Shown here: positions 55,941 through 64,000 of the stretch, piece after piece
Layout of the letters: every line of letters begins with the position of its first letter
Position numbering within the stretch: position 1 is the first letter of the stretch
NCBI RefSeq assembly: GCF_017307495.1
Contig: NZ_JAFKHE010000012.1
Coordinates: 434,001-498,000 of the forward strand
DNA length: 64,000 nucleotides
Direction: 5' to 3'
Source: Devosia sp.
GTDB taxonomy: Bacteria > Pseudomonadota > Alphaproteobacteria > Rhizobiales > Devosiaceae
Notes under the pieces: generated by a model
Databases searched by the model: none
What the model saw: only the letters and a program-made list of their open reading frames with translations
Told to the model about the DNA's origin: nothing
Program-made: the position numbers and the translations under genes

Positions 55941-56391
55941 CGGCGGCCTTGATGCGGTCGTGGACGACGCGATCGCCGGCCTTGATCCCCAGTTCGGTCG
56001 AGCGGCCTCCGGGGATTTCCAGCACGAACATCACCGGGCCATCCGACGGAATGGAGGTCGGGTCCTGCGGGATCGCGTTGACGTGGATGTTCGCCACCAG
56101 CCCCTCGGCGGTGATGAACAGCATGTCGAGCGGGATCAGCGTATTTCGCATCCAGAAGCTGACCGGGCGGCTCTCGTGGAAATCGAACAGCATGCCGGCA
56201 TCGGGCGCCAGCTCGGTGCGGAACATGAGCCCCTTGGCGCGCCCTTCCGGTGTATCGACCACCTCGACCGCGAAGACGTGATCGCCGTTGGCGGACCGTA
56301 TGGTCAGCCGGCTGTCGTCGGCGCACGCGGCGAGGGGCAGCAGCGCGAGCATCAGCAGCGCGCCATGGAGTGCTTTGAGGAGTGAATGCAT
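55927..56391 (-). CDS. DUF192 lipoprotein
   Basis: 154 aa from the ATG at 56391. The N-terminus is a lipoprotein signal with the lipobox LAAC (Cys about residue 23). The DUF192 core follows: VEVVDTPEGRAKGLMFRTELAPDAGMLFDFHESRPVSFWMRNTLIPLDMLFI and GGRSTELGIKAGDRV. The fold is known structurally but no activity is established. The longer upstream frame overlaps the next gene and is not real. Convergent with the hemolysin-III gene. Confidence 0.88.
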   Translation of the reverse strand: MHSLLKALHGALLMLALLPLAACADDSRLTIRSANGDHVFAVEVVDTPEGRAKGLMFRTELAPDAGMLFDFHESRPVSFWMRNTLIPLDMLFITAEGLVANIHVNAIPQDPTSIPSDGPVMFVLEIPGGRSTELGIKAGDRVVHDRIKAAATGG

Positions 56392-56535
56392 CGGGGGGCC
56401 GAGGGGGCTGGGCGGAGGAGGCTGCAGTCTATCCGGACGCAAGCGGCGGAAAAGAGGAAAACGTGCAGGACCGGCGCGGACTTGTCCAGTTCCCGGGCAT
56501 CGTCTACATCGATGCCCCGAACCCGGACCCTGCCC

Positions 56536-57402
56536 ATGCTGTTCAAGACCGCCGAGGACTTCCTGAGCGCCCCGCGTCATGCCGTGACGGTGTTCGGCAT
56601 GGCCGGCGTCGGCAAGACGTGGCTTGCGGCGCTGCTGCGCAAGGACCACTGGTTTCACTACTCAGCCGATTACCGCATCGGCACGCGCTACATGGGCGAG
56701 TATATCGTCGACAACTTCAAGGCCGAGGCCATGAAGGTGCCGTTCCTGCGCGACCTGCTGCGATCCGACTCGATCAAGATCGAGAGCAACATCACCTTCG
56801 CCAACCTGGATCCGCTCTCGACCTACTTGGGGCGCCCCGGGAATACGGGAAAGGGCGGCCTGCCGCTCGGCGAATACCAGCGCCGGCAGGAGCAGCATCG
56901 GATCGCCGAGATCGACGCGCTCAAGGATGTGCCCTACTTCATCGAGCGGGCCGAGAAGATCTACGGCTACAGTAACTTCATCGCAGATACCGGAGGCTCG
57001 CTGATCGAGGTCGTCGACCCCGACAATGCCGAGGACCCGGTGATCAAGGCGCTGGCCGACAGTACCCTGCTCGTCTATCTGCGCGGGACCGACGCCGACG
57101 CCAACAAGCTGGTCGAGCGGTTCAAGGCCAGCCCCAAGCCGATGTACTACCAGCCGCATTTCCTCATCGAGAAATGGGACGAGTTCAAGCGGCTGAACAA
57201 CGTCATGGACGACGGCGAGGTCGATCCGGACGCCTTCGGGGCCTGGGGGTTCGAGGCGCTGCTGAAGGATCGGCTGCCACGCTACCAGAAGCTGGCCGAC
57301 AATTTCGGCTATACGATCGAGGCCTCTGACCTCGCGACCGTGCGGGACGGCGACGAGTTCCTCGACCTCGTCGCAGGGGCGATCCGGAAGCGAATGCGAT
57401 AG
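56536..57402 (+). CDS. P-loop ATPase-like protein of unknown function
   Basis: 288 aa from the ATG at 56536. Walker A GMAGVGKT (21-28) directly after a short helix. IEVVDPDNAEDPVIKALADSTLLVYLRG may contain the Walker B strand or its equivalent. The middle is rich in charged residues (YFIERAEKIYGYSNFIADTGG). No transmembrane or DNA-binding motif. It resembles no characterised family I can name. It is 57 bp upstream of metA on the same strand and probably co-transcribed. Confidence 0.75.
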   Translation: MLFKTAEDFLSAPRHAVTVFGMAGVGKTWLAALLRKDHWFHYSADYRIGTRYMGEYIVDNFKAEAMKVPFLRDLLRSDSIKIESNITFANLDPLSTYLGRPGNTGKGGLPLGEYQRRQEQHRIAEIDALKDVPYFIERAEKIYGYSNFIADTGGSLIEVVDPDNAEDPVIKALADSTLLVYLRGTDADANKLVERFKASPKPMYYQPHFLIEKWDEFKRLNNVMDDGEVDPDAFGAWGFEALLKDRLPRYQKLADNFGYTIEASDLATVRDGDEFLDLVAGAIRKRMR

Positions 57403-57459
57403 CGCCGTCACCGGCGCCGCTTCCGCTCGTCCGATCGCATCCCTATCTGGAGGCACATC

Positions 57460-58386
57460 ATGCCCATTCGCATTCCTGACAACCTGCCTGCCCGCAAGAC
57501 GCTCGAGCAAGAGGGCGTCGTCGTCATGGACTCGTCGCGCGCCGCGCGGCAGGACATCCGCCCGCTGCAGATCGGCCTGCTCAACCTGATGCCCAACAAG
57601 GAGCGCACCGAGACGCAGTTTGCCCGGCTGATCGGCTCGACCCCGCTGCAGATCGACATGACCCTGGTGCGGGTCAGCGACCACAAGAGCAAGAACACGT
57701 CCGAGGACTATCTCAGGACCTTCTACTCGACCTGGGAAGAGGTGCGCGGGCGCAAGTTCGACGGCTTCATCGTCACCGGCGCGCCGGTGGCGAACATGCC
57801 GTTCGAGGAGGTCAAGTACTGGTCCGAAATGGTCGAGATCATGAACTGGACCGAGACCAACGTGCACCAGACGATGTTCATCTGCTGGGGCGCGCAGGCG
57901 GCGCTGCATCATTTCCACCATGCGCGGCGCTACCGCATGGACCACAAGGCCTTCGGCGTCTTCCGGCACAAGCTGGTCGGCGGCCCTACGCCATGGCTGC
58001 GCGGGCTGTCCGACAGCCCGATGATCCCGGTCTCGCGCTACAACGACATCGACCGGAACAGCCTCGGCAAGGACCTCGACATCCTGATCGACAACGACGA
58101 GATCGGGGTGTGCATGCTGGCCGACAAGGCACGGAACGCGCTCTACATGCTCAACCACCTCGAATACGACAACCGCTCGCTGGCGGACGAGTACGAGCGC
58201 GACGTCAAGGCCGGGCTGGACACGCCGCCGCCGGTCAACCTGTTCCCCAACGGCGACACGAGCGTCGAGCCGGAGAACCGGTGGCGGAGCCACGCGCACT
58301 TGTTGTTCCAGAACTGGATCAACGAGATCTACCAGACGACCCCGTACGATCCGGCGCAGATCGGGCTGGTGAAGCAGTCGCCATAA
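57460..58386 (+). CDS. metA: Homoserine O-acyltransferase (MetA family)
   Basis: 308 aa with GGAGG seven bases before the ATG. The nucleophile is Cys142 in FICWGAQAALHHFH; the His-Glu pair is H233/E235 in LNHLEYD; NLMPNKERTETQFARL is the N-terminal signature. It acylates homoserine in methionine synthesis. At position 111 (TGAPVANMPF), where Gly favours succinyl-CoA and Glu acetyl-CoA in studied enzymes, this protein has Ala, so the acyl donor is not predictable. No SAM-II riboswitch is visible in the 57-bp leader. Confidence 0.94.
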   Translation: MPIRIPDNLPARKTLEQEGVVVMDSSRAARQDIRPLQIGLLNLMPNKERTETQFARLIGSTPLQIDMTLVRVSDHKSKNTSEDYLRTFYSTWEEVRGRKFDGFIVTGAPVANMPFEEVKYWSEMVEIMNWTETNVHQTMFICWGAQAALHHFHHARRYRMDHKAFGVFRHKLVGGPTPWLRGLSDSPMIPVSRYNDIDRNSLGKDLDILIDNDEIGVCMLADKARNALYMLNHLEYDNRSLADEYERDVKAGLDTPPPVNLFPNGDTSVEPENRWRSHAHLLFQNWINEIYQTTPYDPAQIGLVKQSP

Positions 58387-58481
58387 GCACTGCTTCCTGC
58401 CTCGGCGGGCCGTGCGGATGGGGGTCGACTTGCATTCAGGCGGGAACGACCTACCTTCCGCGCGACACTTGGGGACGCTTC

Positions 58482-59936
58482 GTGCCGCAATCGCCGACGA
58501 CCATCACCGACGAGATCGGCATCGCGCTGGGCAACCTCGCCGATGCGGCCGCGGCGCCGTTCACGCCGACGCTGCGGCTTGGCGTGACCGGGCTAAGTCG
58601 CGCTGGCAAAACGATTTTTATCACCTCGCTGATCCATAACCTGCTCACCGGCGGTCGGCTGCCGGGGTTTGCGGCGATGACCGAGGGGCGATTCATCGGG
58701 GCGCGGCTGGCGGAACATCCCGATGCCGGGGTGCCGCGCTTCGCCTATGAGCAGCACCTCGCGGCGCTGACCGGGAAGGCACCGCACTGGCCGGAATCGA
58801 CGCGTAGAATCAGCCAGTTACGGCTGACGCTCAAGTTCCAGTCGAGGCGCTGGGTGTCGGGGATGTTCGGGCCGACGGTGCTGAACCTCGACATCGTCGA
58901 CTATCCGGGCGAATGGCTGCTCGACCTGCCGCTGCTGTCGCTGAACTATGCGGAGTGGAGCGCGCAGGCGCTGGCACTCGCAAAAAGGCCCCAGGTTCGC
59001 CCCGAAGCTGAACGATTTCTGAACGAGCTCACAGCCAGCGACCCGCTCGCCGAATCCTCGGATGCCGATGCGGAGCGGCTGGCGACGGCTTTCACCGAGT
59101 ACCTGCGGCTCAGCCGCGAGGACGGGCGGGCGATGAGCACCCTGCCCCCCGGACGGTTCCTCATGCCCGGCGATCTCGAGGGAAGCCCTGCCCTCACCTT
59201 CGCGCCCCTGCCGACGCCGGGGGGTCCCGTGCGCTCGTCGAGCCTCTACGCCATGCTCGAGCGGCGCTACGAGGCCTACAAGGCAATCGTCGTGCGGCCG
59301 TTCTTTCGCGACCATTTCGCGCGCCTCGACCGGCAGATCGTGCTGGTCGACACGCTGCGCGCCCTCAATGCCGGGCCGGCGGCAGTGGCCGATCTCGAGA
59401 CGGCGCTGACCGACATCCTCGGCTGCTTCCGCCAGGGGGACAACAACGTGCTGACGCGGCTGGTGGCGCGGCGCATCGACCGAATCCTGTTCGCGGCGAC
59501 CAAGGCCGACCATATCCACTCGTCGAGCCACGACCGGCTCGAGGCGGTGATGAACCGGCTGGTGGCGGGAGCGGCGCGGAAAGCGCGCTTCGCGGGGGCG
59601 GAGACGAAATCCATGGCGATTGCCGCCGTTCGGGCGACGCGGGAAAGCGTGATCGAGGAAGGTGGCGTGAAGCACGAGGTGATCGTCGGGACGCCGGAGG
59701 CCGGCGAGACGCTCGATGGAGTGCGCTACGACGGACGCACCGAGATCGCGCTGTTCCCCGGCGACCTGCCGGACAACCCGGAGGCATTGTTCGAAGACGG
59801 GCGGGCCGGGGCGCTGAAGTTCCTGCGGTTCATGCCGCCGCAGCGACTCGACAAGAATGCCGAGGGCAACGTGGTGCTGCCCCATATCCGCTTCGACCGG
59901 GCGCTCGACTACCTGATCGGGGACTGGCTCAAGTGA
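58482..59936 (+). CDS. ycjX: YcjX-like P-loop GTPase/ATPase (DUF463)
   Basis: 484 aa from the GTG at 58482 (MPQSPTTITDEIG), GGGGA upstream. Walker A is GLSRAGKT (37-44). Further YcjX signatures are LDIVDYPGEWLLDLPLL and FAATKADHIHSSSHDRLE, the latter equivalent to the NKxD base-recognition motif. Stress-linked in E. coli; the function is not settled. The next gene overlaps by 4 bp. Confidence 0.92.
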   Translation: MPQSPTTITDEIGIALGNLADAAAAPFTPTLRLGVTGLSRAGKTIFITSLIHNLLTGGRLPGFAAMTEGRFIGARLAEHPDAGVPRFAYEQHLAALTGKAPHWPESTRRISQLRLTLKFQSRRWVSGMFGPTVLNLDIVDYPGEWLLDLPLLSLNYAEWSAQALALAKRPQVRPEAERFLNELTASDPLAESSDADAERLATAFTEYLRLSREDGRAMSTLPPGRFLMPGDLEGSPALTFAPLPTPGGPVRSSSLYAMLERRYEAYKAIVVRPFFRDHFARLDRQIVLVDTLRALNAGPAAVADLETALTDILGCFRQGDNNVLTRLVARRIDRILFAATKADHIHSSSHDRLEAVMNRLVAGAARKARFAGAETKSMAIAAVRATRESVIEEGGVKHEVIVGTPEAGETLDGVRYDGRTEIALFPGDLPDNPEALFEDGRAGALKFLRFMPPQRLDKNAEGNVVLPHIRFDRALDYLIGDWLK

Positions 59937-60964
59937 AACCACCCTTTGCACGCCCCACGAGCGGTGGCGCCAGTCCCTCCGAAGAACCGAGGCGCCCACG
60001 TGTCTTCCAGCCCAGGCAGGCCGTCGCCCTGCCCGACGCGATCGAGCCGATCACCGAGGTCGACGTCCCGCTCGACGAGGCGGTGGCAGCACCCCGACTG
60101 ATGGGCTGGTTCGGCCGCATGGCCTGGACGACCGGTGGCATCCTCGTGTCGCTGGCACTCGGGCTGGCGGCGGAGCGCCTGATCGCAGACCTGTTTGCGA
60201 CGCAGCCCTGGCTTGGCTGGGTCGGCATCGCGGTGCTGGCCGGGTTCGTGATTGCGGTGGCGGCCCTCCTGGTGCGCGAGATCGCTTCGCTCGTTCGCCT
60301 CAGGGAACTCGACAAGCTGCGGCACGCGGCGCTCGCGGCCCTTGCCAGCGACCGCAACAAGGACGGCATGCTGGTCACCCGGGCACTGCTCGACATCTAT
60401 GCGCGCCGCGCCGACCTGGCGCGGGCGCGGGATGAGCTGGAAAGCAGTTCGGCCCACATGTTCGACGGCGCCGAGCATGTGCGACTGGGCGAGCGCCTGC
60501 TGATGGCGCCGCTCGATGCGCGGGCCCGCGCGCTCACTGCGGCATCGGCGCGGCGGGTGGCGCTGGTGACAACGGTGAGCCCGCGCGCCCTGATCGATAT
60601 CGCCTTCGTGATCTACGAGAGCGTACGGCTGGGCGGCGACATCGCCCGTCTCTACGGTGCGCGGCCGGGCCTGATCGGCACGTGGCGGCTGATCGGCGCC
60701 ATCCTCGCGCACCTTGCGGTGACGGGGGGCCTGGTGCTGACCGATGGGGTGGTGGAGCAACTGGTTGGCCAGGGCCTCGCGGCCAAGCTGTCGGCGCGGC
60801 TGGGCGAAGGCGTGGTGAACGGCTTGATGACGGTGCGCGTCGGCATCGCGGCGATGCGCGTGGTCCGGCCGCTGCCGTTCGAGGTGGTGCAGCAGCCGGT
60901 GGTGAAGGACTTCATCCCGGAACTGGCCAACGTGCTGAATGCGGAAAAGAAGGGCGAGCGGTAG
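59933..60964 (+). CDS. ycjF: YcjF-like membrane protein (TIGR01620 family)
   Basis: 343 aa from a GTG overlapping the ycjX stop (GTGA). A Pro-rich N-terminus of about 55 residues is followed by two helices (GGILVSLALGLAAERLI and WVGIAVLAGFVIAVAALLV) and a large soluble part ending in AAMRVVRPLPF. Always paired with YcjX; the two are thought to act as a GTPase and its membrane partner. No enzymatic motif is visible. Confidence 0.92.
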   Translation: MKPPFARPTSGGASPSEEPRRPRVFQPRQAVALPDAIEPITEVDVPLDEAVAAPRLMGWFGRMAWTTGGILVSLALGLAAERLIADLFATQPWLGWVGIAVLAGFVIAVAALLVREIASLVRLRELDKLRHAALAALASDRNKDGMLVTRALLDIYARRADLARARDELESSSAHMFDGAEHVRLGERLLMAPLDARARALTAASARRVALVTTVSPRALIDIAFVIYESVRLGGDIARLYGARPGLIGTWRLIGAILAHLAVTGGLVLTDGVVEQLVGQGLAAKLSARLGEGVVNGLMTVRVGIAAMRVVRPLPFEVVQQPVVKDFIPELANVLNAEKKGER

Positions 60965-60975
60965 GGCACGGGCTT

Positions 60976-61000
60976 GCCTTCTCCCGCAAGGGGAGAAGGC
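60976..61000. terminator. Hairpin after ycjF
   Basis: GCCTTCTCCC (60976-60985) and GGGAGAAGGC (60991-61000), perfect 10-bp stem with a GCAAG loop, 11 bases after the ycjF stop. No T-tract follows, so termination is likely but not certain. Confidence 0.5.
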
Positions 61001-61117
61001 CGAATGGAGAGACCAGCCCCTCAACGGGGCATGAGTTACATGCTTGTGCCGTCTTGCGCCCTCGCCCGACCGGGCACATATCGAACCTCAGTCACATTTC
61101 GTAACCGGGGGACCGCA

Positions 61118-61711
61118 ATGTATCGGGTCGCTGTTTTCATCGGGTCGACGCGCCCGACCTCTTCGAATCTCAAGCTCGCCAAGGCGCTGGAGAAGCTGGC
61201 CGCCGGCAAGCTGGAGTTCGACTATGTCCAGATCGACAACCTGCCGTTCTATGACGACGCATTGTGGAACGACCCGCCGGCCGAGGTGATCCGCCTGAAG
61301 CGCGAGATATCCGACGCCGACGCCGTGCTGTTCGTCACGCCGGAATACAACCGGTCGATCCCCGGCATCCTCAAGAACGCGATCGACTGGCCGTCGCGGC
61401 CATTCGGCGAGAGCGTGTGGACCGACAAGCCCGGGGCCATCGCCGGTGCGACGGGTGGCGTGAGCGGAACCGCCGCCGCCCAGATGCACCTGCGCTCGAT
61501 CCTGCCGGTGGTGGGCGTGGCGCTGATGGGCAGGCCCGAAGTCTACTTCCAGTCGCGGCCGGGCGCGATCGACGACGCGTTCAACATCACCGACGAGAAA
61601 CTGCGCTCCAACCTCCTGATCTGGGTCGACCAGTTCAGCAAGTGGATCGGACGTTTCGCCGAGCCGCGCGCGGCCGAGAGCACGCCGGTGATGATCGCCG
61701 GAGCGGCCTGA
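61118..61711 (+). CDS. NAD(P)H-dependent FMN reductase (flavodoxin fold)
   Basis: 197 aa from the ATG at 61118. The FMN-phosphate loop is GSTRPTSSN (9-17), and FVTPEYNRSIPGILKNAIDW is the second signature of the SsuE/ArsH/azoreductase-like family. GGVSGTAAAQMHLRSIL is the third. It would reduce flavins or quinones with NAD(P)H. Substrate unknown; the open frame upstream of the ATG has no family match. Confidence 0.9.
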   Translation: MYRVAVFIGSTRPTSSNLKLAKALEKLAAGKLEFDYVQIDNLPFYDDALWNDPPAEVIRLKREISDADAVLFVTPEYNRSIPGILKNAIDWPSRPFGESVWTDKPGAIAGATGGVSGTAAAQMHLRSILPVVGVALMGRPEVYFQSRPGAIDDAFNITDEKLRSNLLIWVDQFSKWIGRFAEPRAAESTPVMIAGAA

Positions 61712-61732
61712 GCCACCTCGGTCTGTAAGGCA

Positions 61733-61757
61733 ATCGGCCCGTTCGAGACGGGCCGAT
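61733..61757. terminator. Bidirectional terminator candidate
   Basis: ATCGGCCCGT (61733-61742) and ACGGGCCGAT (61748-61757), perfect 10-bp stem, 5-base loop, between two convergent genes. The T-rich tail is weak (CGCTTTC on the plus strand). Confidence 0.6.
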
Positions 61758-61770
61758 CGCTTTCGGGGAC

Positions 61771-62316
61771 TCAAGCCCGGGCGAAGCGGCGGAGGCCATT
61801 GCCGAGAAACAGCGCCGCGGCGCCGGCCAGCACGAGCGCAAACAGGCCGAGCAGGACCAGGTCGCCCCAGCCGGGCTTGAACACCATGACCGCCACGACC
61901 GTGAACAGCATGGTGTAGTCGAACTTGGCGACCTGCATCAGCTTGCGTCCCGTGTTGGCTGCCTCCGCGACCTGGCCCTCGGCCATGAGCCTGCCGGCCT
62001 CCATCGCCTTGATACGCAGGACGAAATGGCCGGTGAGGAAGGTCGCGGCGAAACCGATGAGGCCGAGCACGACCCAGGCATCGCCCCAGAGATTGCCGAG
62101 CGTGGCCATGACGATGCCGCAGACAAGCGTCACCAGCGAGGCCGGCACGAACCAGCGGTTGGCCATGAAGCCGACGCTGCCGAGGATGCGCATCATCTCG
62201 GCGTCGTCCTGACGGCTGGCGGCGAACATGCCCATGGCGAACAACGTCACGCCGCCGCCGAGCCAGGCCATGGCGGCCGCGACATGCAGAAACTTGAAGA
62301 CTGTGAAGAGATCCAT
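61771..62316 (-). CDS. DUF2269-like integral membrane protein
   Basis: 181 aa from the ATG at 62316 (MDLFTVFKFLHVAAAMAWLGGG) with GAGGG upstream. Four helices; the first contains the FKFLHVAAAMAWLGG pattern, whose His resembles the CopD/DUF2269-type proteins. ANRWFVPASLVTLVCGI and DYTMLFTVVAVMVFKPGW are further helices. Function unknown; a heme or copper site is possible. Convergent with the flavin reductase gene. Confidence 0.7.
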   Translation of the reverse strand: MDLFTVFKFLHVAAAMAWLGGGVTLFAMGMFAASRQDDAEMMRILGSVGFMANRWFVPASLVTLVCGIVMATLGNLWGDAWVVLGLIGFAATFLTGHFVLRIKAMEAGRLMAEGQVAEAANTGRKLMQVAKFDYTMLFTVVAVMVFKPGWGDLVLLGLFALVLAGAAALFLGNGLRRFARA

Positions 62317-62402
62317 CTCACCCTCATGCAGGATCGCCCCCCGCATGTGGGCGGGGCGAATAGGCCCGTCGCTCTGAACCGGCGATGAATGCGCCGGCAA
62401 TG

Positions 62403-63194
62403 CTAGTGCTTGTGGCTGAGGAACAGCCCGGACTGCTTGTGCACCTTCAGCGTTCCGCTGCCGCTGCGAAACGCGGCATCAATGGCGGCACGGAACTGCG
62501 CCAGCTGGCCATCGGGAGCGCCGTCGCCCGGCGGATATGAGGTCAGCGCCATGAAGACGTCTTCGGGGTCGGTGACCTCGAGATGCGCGGGGTGCTCGGC
62601 GAACTCGACAGCCCCGAACTGCGCCTGCATCAGTTCCGCCGCCCGATCGTAGCCGAAGTACTGCGCGGCCGGGTCGATGGGGGCGCTGCCGAAGACCGTG
62701 GTGAGCTCGTAGATCTCGCGCAGGTTGCCGATGCCGTTGGTGGTGACGCCGAGCGTACCGCCGGGCTTCAGGACCCGGTGAATCTCGGCCAGTGCCGCCT
62801 GCTGGTCGCGCACGTGGTAGAGCATGTGCATGGCGATGACGACATCGAAGCTCTCGCTGGCGAATGGCAGGGATGTCGCATCGCACGGCTTGCCCTCGAC
62901 CGAGGCGAAAGGCAGCGGCCGGCAGCGGTTCACCGCTTCCTCGATCATCCCGGGGGACAGGTCCGCCAAGGTCAGGTGCAGGCCGGGCGGAGCAACATCC
63001 GCCGAGGCGACCCAGAACCAACCCGGTCCGCAGCCCAGGTCGAGTACCGCCTGCCCCGACTGCAGGCCGAGGCGGCTCGCCACCCAGGTGAACCAGGGCT
63101 CTGCAGCAATGGTGTAGTGCTCGTGGAGCCGCGCCCGCGCCCTAAGCTTGCGACTGTCTGCATATTGCTCGGCCATGCCGCTGGTTGTGGCCAC
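62403..63194 (-). CDS. Class I SAM-dependent methyltransferase
   Basis: 263 aa from a GTG at 63194 with GGGGGG (63201-63206) about six bases upstream; an ATG lies six codons in. Motif I is VLDLGCGPGWFWVAS, motif II region DVVIAMHMLYHVRD, and LKPGGTLGVTTNGIG follows, all typical of methyltransferases of the UbiE/type 11 kind. Substrate unknown. No neighbours suggest a pathway. Confidence 0.88.
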   Translation of the reverse strand: MATTSGMAEQYADSRKLRARARLHEHYTIAAEPWFTWVASRLGLQSGQAVLDLGCGPGWFWVASADVAPPGLHLTLADLSPGMIEEAVNRCRPLPFASVEGKPCDATSLPFASESFDVVIAMHMLYHVRDQQAALAEIHRVLKPGGTLGVTTNGIGNLREIYELTTVFGSAPIDPAAQYFGYDRAAELMQAQFGAVEFAEHPAHLEVTDPEDVFMALTSYPPGDGAPDGQLAQFRAAIDAAFRSGSGTLKVHKQSGLFLSHKH

Positions 63195-63387
63195 GCCATC
63201 CCCCCGAACTGTCGCCCAACGACACCGATAGCATGAAGAACGCCCGCCAGGGACTGCGTGTGTCGACGGCTTGCGGCCGGAACCGCGCGCAGGCCCACCG
63301 CGTTAGAGGCACATGATGTGATGCATCGGGGCGGCCGGCTGACCACGGCGCTCGACCAAAGACGTGTCTTGTACTGAGGAGCGCAGC

Positions 63388-63915
63388 ATGGCCCTTCCCC
63401 TTCGTTCACTTGTGGTCTTCGTCGGGGTACTGGCAGGCGCCAGCCTGTTCGTGGCCTCGGGGTTGAGCCTGACTGCCGGCATGGTCACCGAAGCGGCCGC
63501 CAACGCCCCTGTTGCGGCGAGGCCGCTCAAGCCCAACTACGTCGTGCGCCTTCCTGTCGCGAAGGCGGAGGCCTTGAACGTGGCCAAGTCCATTCCCGTC
63601 CGCCCGGCGTCGCTGCCCGCGACCTCCGCCTCATTCGTTACGGTGGCGCCGCCGCCGGCAACTGCGGAACTGACGGTTACCGCGAGACCCGCCTTCTCGC
63701 ACCAGGTGGTCGCCAGCGGCGCCAATGTCCGCTCGGGTCCCAAGAAGAGCTTCCCGCAGGTGTTCACGCTGCAGCAGGGAAGCTGGGTGAACGTGAGCGA
63801 CAATGTGCGCGGCTGGGTGAAGGTCAGCGACGAGACCGGTCGCGTCGGCTGGGTCTACGGCAGCCTGCTGCAGCCCGGCGCCCCGTCCGGCGAGACCGTT
63901 GCCGCGGTGCAGTAG
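63388..63915 (+). CDS. Secreted or membrane-anchored SH3-like domain protein
   Basis: 175 aa from the ATG at 63388 (GAGGAG nearby). An N-terminal hydrophobic segment (LVVFVGVLAGASLFVASGLSL) acts as signal or anchor, a Pro/Ala-rich linker follows, and residues of about 110-165 form a bacterial SH3 domain: ANVRSGPKKSFPQVFTLQQGSWVNVSDNVRGWVKVSD and GRVGWVYGSLL. Such domains bind cell-wall peptides. A periplasmic cell-wall role is inferred. Confidence 0.85.
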   Translation: MALPLRSLVVFVGVLAGASLFVASGLSLTAGMVTEAAANAPVAARPLKPNYVVRLPVAKAEALNVAKSIPVRPASLPATSASFVTVAPPPATAELTVTARPAFSHQVVASGANVRSGPKKSFPQVFTLQQGSWVNVSDNVRGWVKVSDETGRVGWVYGSLLQPGAPSGETVAAVQ

Positions 63916-63917
63916 CC

Positions 63918-64000
63918 TCAGGGGTCCTGGGCGGAGCTCGGGGCGAGCGTGACCTTCATTCCATCCAGATCGTCGGACAGCAGGATCTGGCAGCTGAGCC
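63918..64000 (-). CDS. 2Fe-2S ferredoxin, C-terminal end only
   Basis: The last 27 or so residues of a minus-strand gene that runs off the right edge: LSCQILLSDDLDGMKVTLAP and a stop at 63918-63920. The Cys and the LSCQ-x-x-L-xx-xLDGM-x-V pattern match the end of adrenodoxin/FdxB-type 2Fe-2S ferredoxins, where that Cys is the fourth cluster ligand. Only this fragment is visible. Confidence 0.7.
   Translation of the reverse strand, partial: LSCQILLSDDLDGMKVTLAPSSAQDP

Noticed and set aside
57403..57459. Possible SAM-II riboswitch before metA
   Set aside because: The leader is only 57 bp, has no pseudoknot pattern and carries an ordinary Shine-Dalgarno sequence.

Overview
The window looks like a core chromosomal stretch of a high-GC alphaproteobacterium of the order Hyphomicrobiales (Rhizobiales), probably Devosia-like. 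The evidence is gene content and order: erpA/dgt-argS-SPOR-scpA-scpB, pcm-tolC-popZ-valS, an aapJQMP amino-acid transporter, a fused cysNC, an exoR-like gene beside ilvD, and an NDUFS4-type complex I subunit. The genus is inference. I see no phage, integrase, IS element or CRISPR array. Nearly all of the sequence is coding, with dense operons and many 4-bp (ATGA/GTGA) overlaps.

Layout. 0-7 kb: chromosome segregation (scpA, scpB), a large SPOR-domain membrane protein, argS, dgt and erpA. 7-16 kb: a frameshifted serine beta-lactamase-fold gene, xthA, an NTF2-like gene, an exoR-like regulator overlapping ilvD, and valS. 16-24 kb: popZ, a small HAHNN-motif membrane protein, tolC, pcm, tRNA-Cys, a glycerophosphodiesterase, a lone cyclic-nucleotide domain protein, mobA, tRNA-Asn, and a secreted peptidoglycan-binding/ClpP-like/SPOR fusion. 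24-38 kb: a sulfur and amino-acid block (cysNC, cysD, a photolyase, cysK overlapping an AlaX-type editing gene, an orphan binding protein, aapPMQJ and metC). 38-41 kb: PAP2 phosphatase, tRNA-Pro, NDUFS4-like, TraB/GumN-like, and an overlapping DUF4160/DUF2442 pair.

41-53 kb is the main accessory region, a sugar catabolic locus. On the minus strand a binding protein, two permeases, an ATPase, two tandem related TIM-barrel isomerases and a Gfo/Idh oxidoreductase form one operon. A second isomerase plus Gfo/Idh pair lies downstream. A divergent LacI regulator and two perfect palindromes sharing the core AATCGATT stand in front of it. The substrate is unknown. This is the best candidate here for an undescribed pathway.

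53-64 kb: tRNA-Arg, a YdcF/ElyC-like protein that seems to start at CTG, a divergent ArsR/hemolysin-III pair, DUF192, an unassigned P-loop protein next to metA, the YcjX/YcjF pair, an FMN reductase, a DUF2269-type membrane protein, a methyltransferase, an SH3-like secreted protein and the end of a 2Fe-2S ferredoxin gene.

Two repeat families fill much of the intergenic space: six bipartite palindromes of about 77-99 bp, and a triple tandem repeat of about 116-125 bp. All four tRNA genes encode CCA and each has a plausible upstream promoter with a 17-bp spacer.
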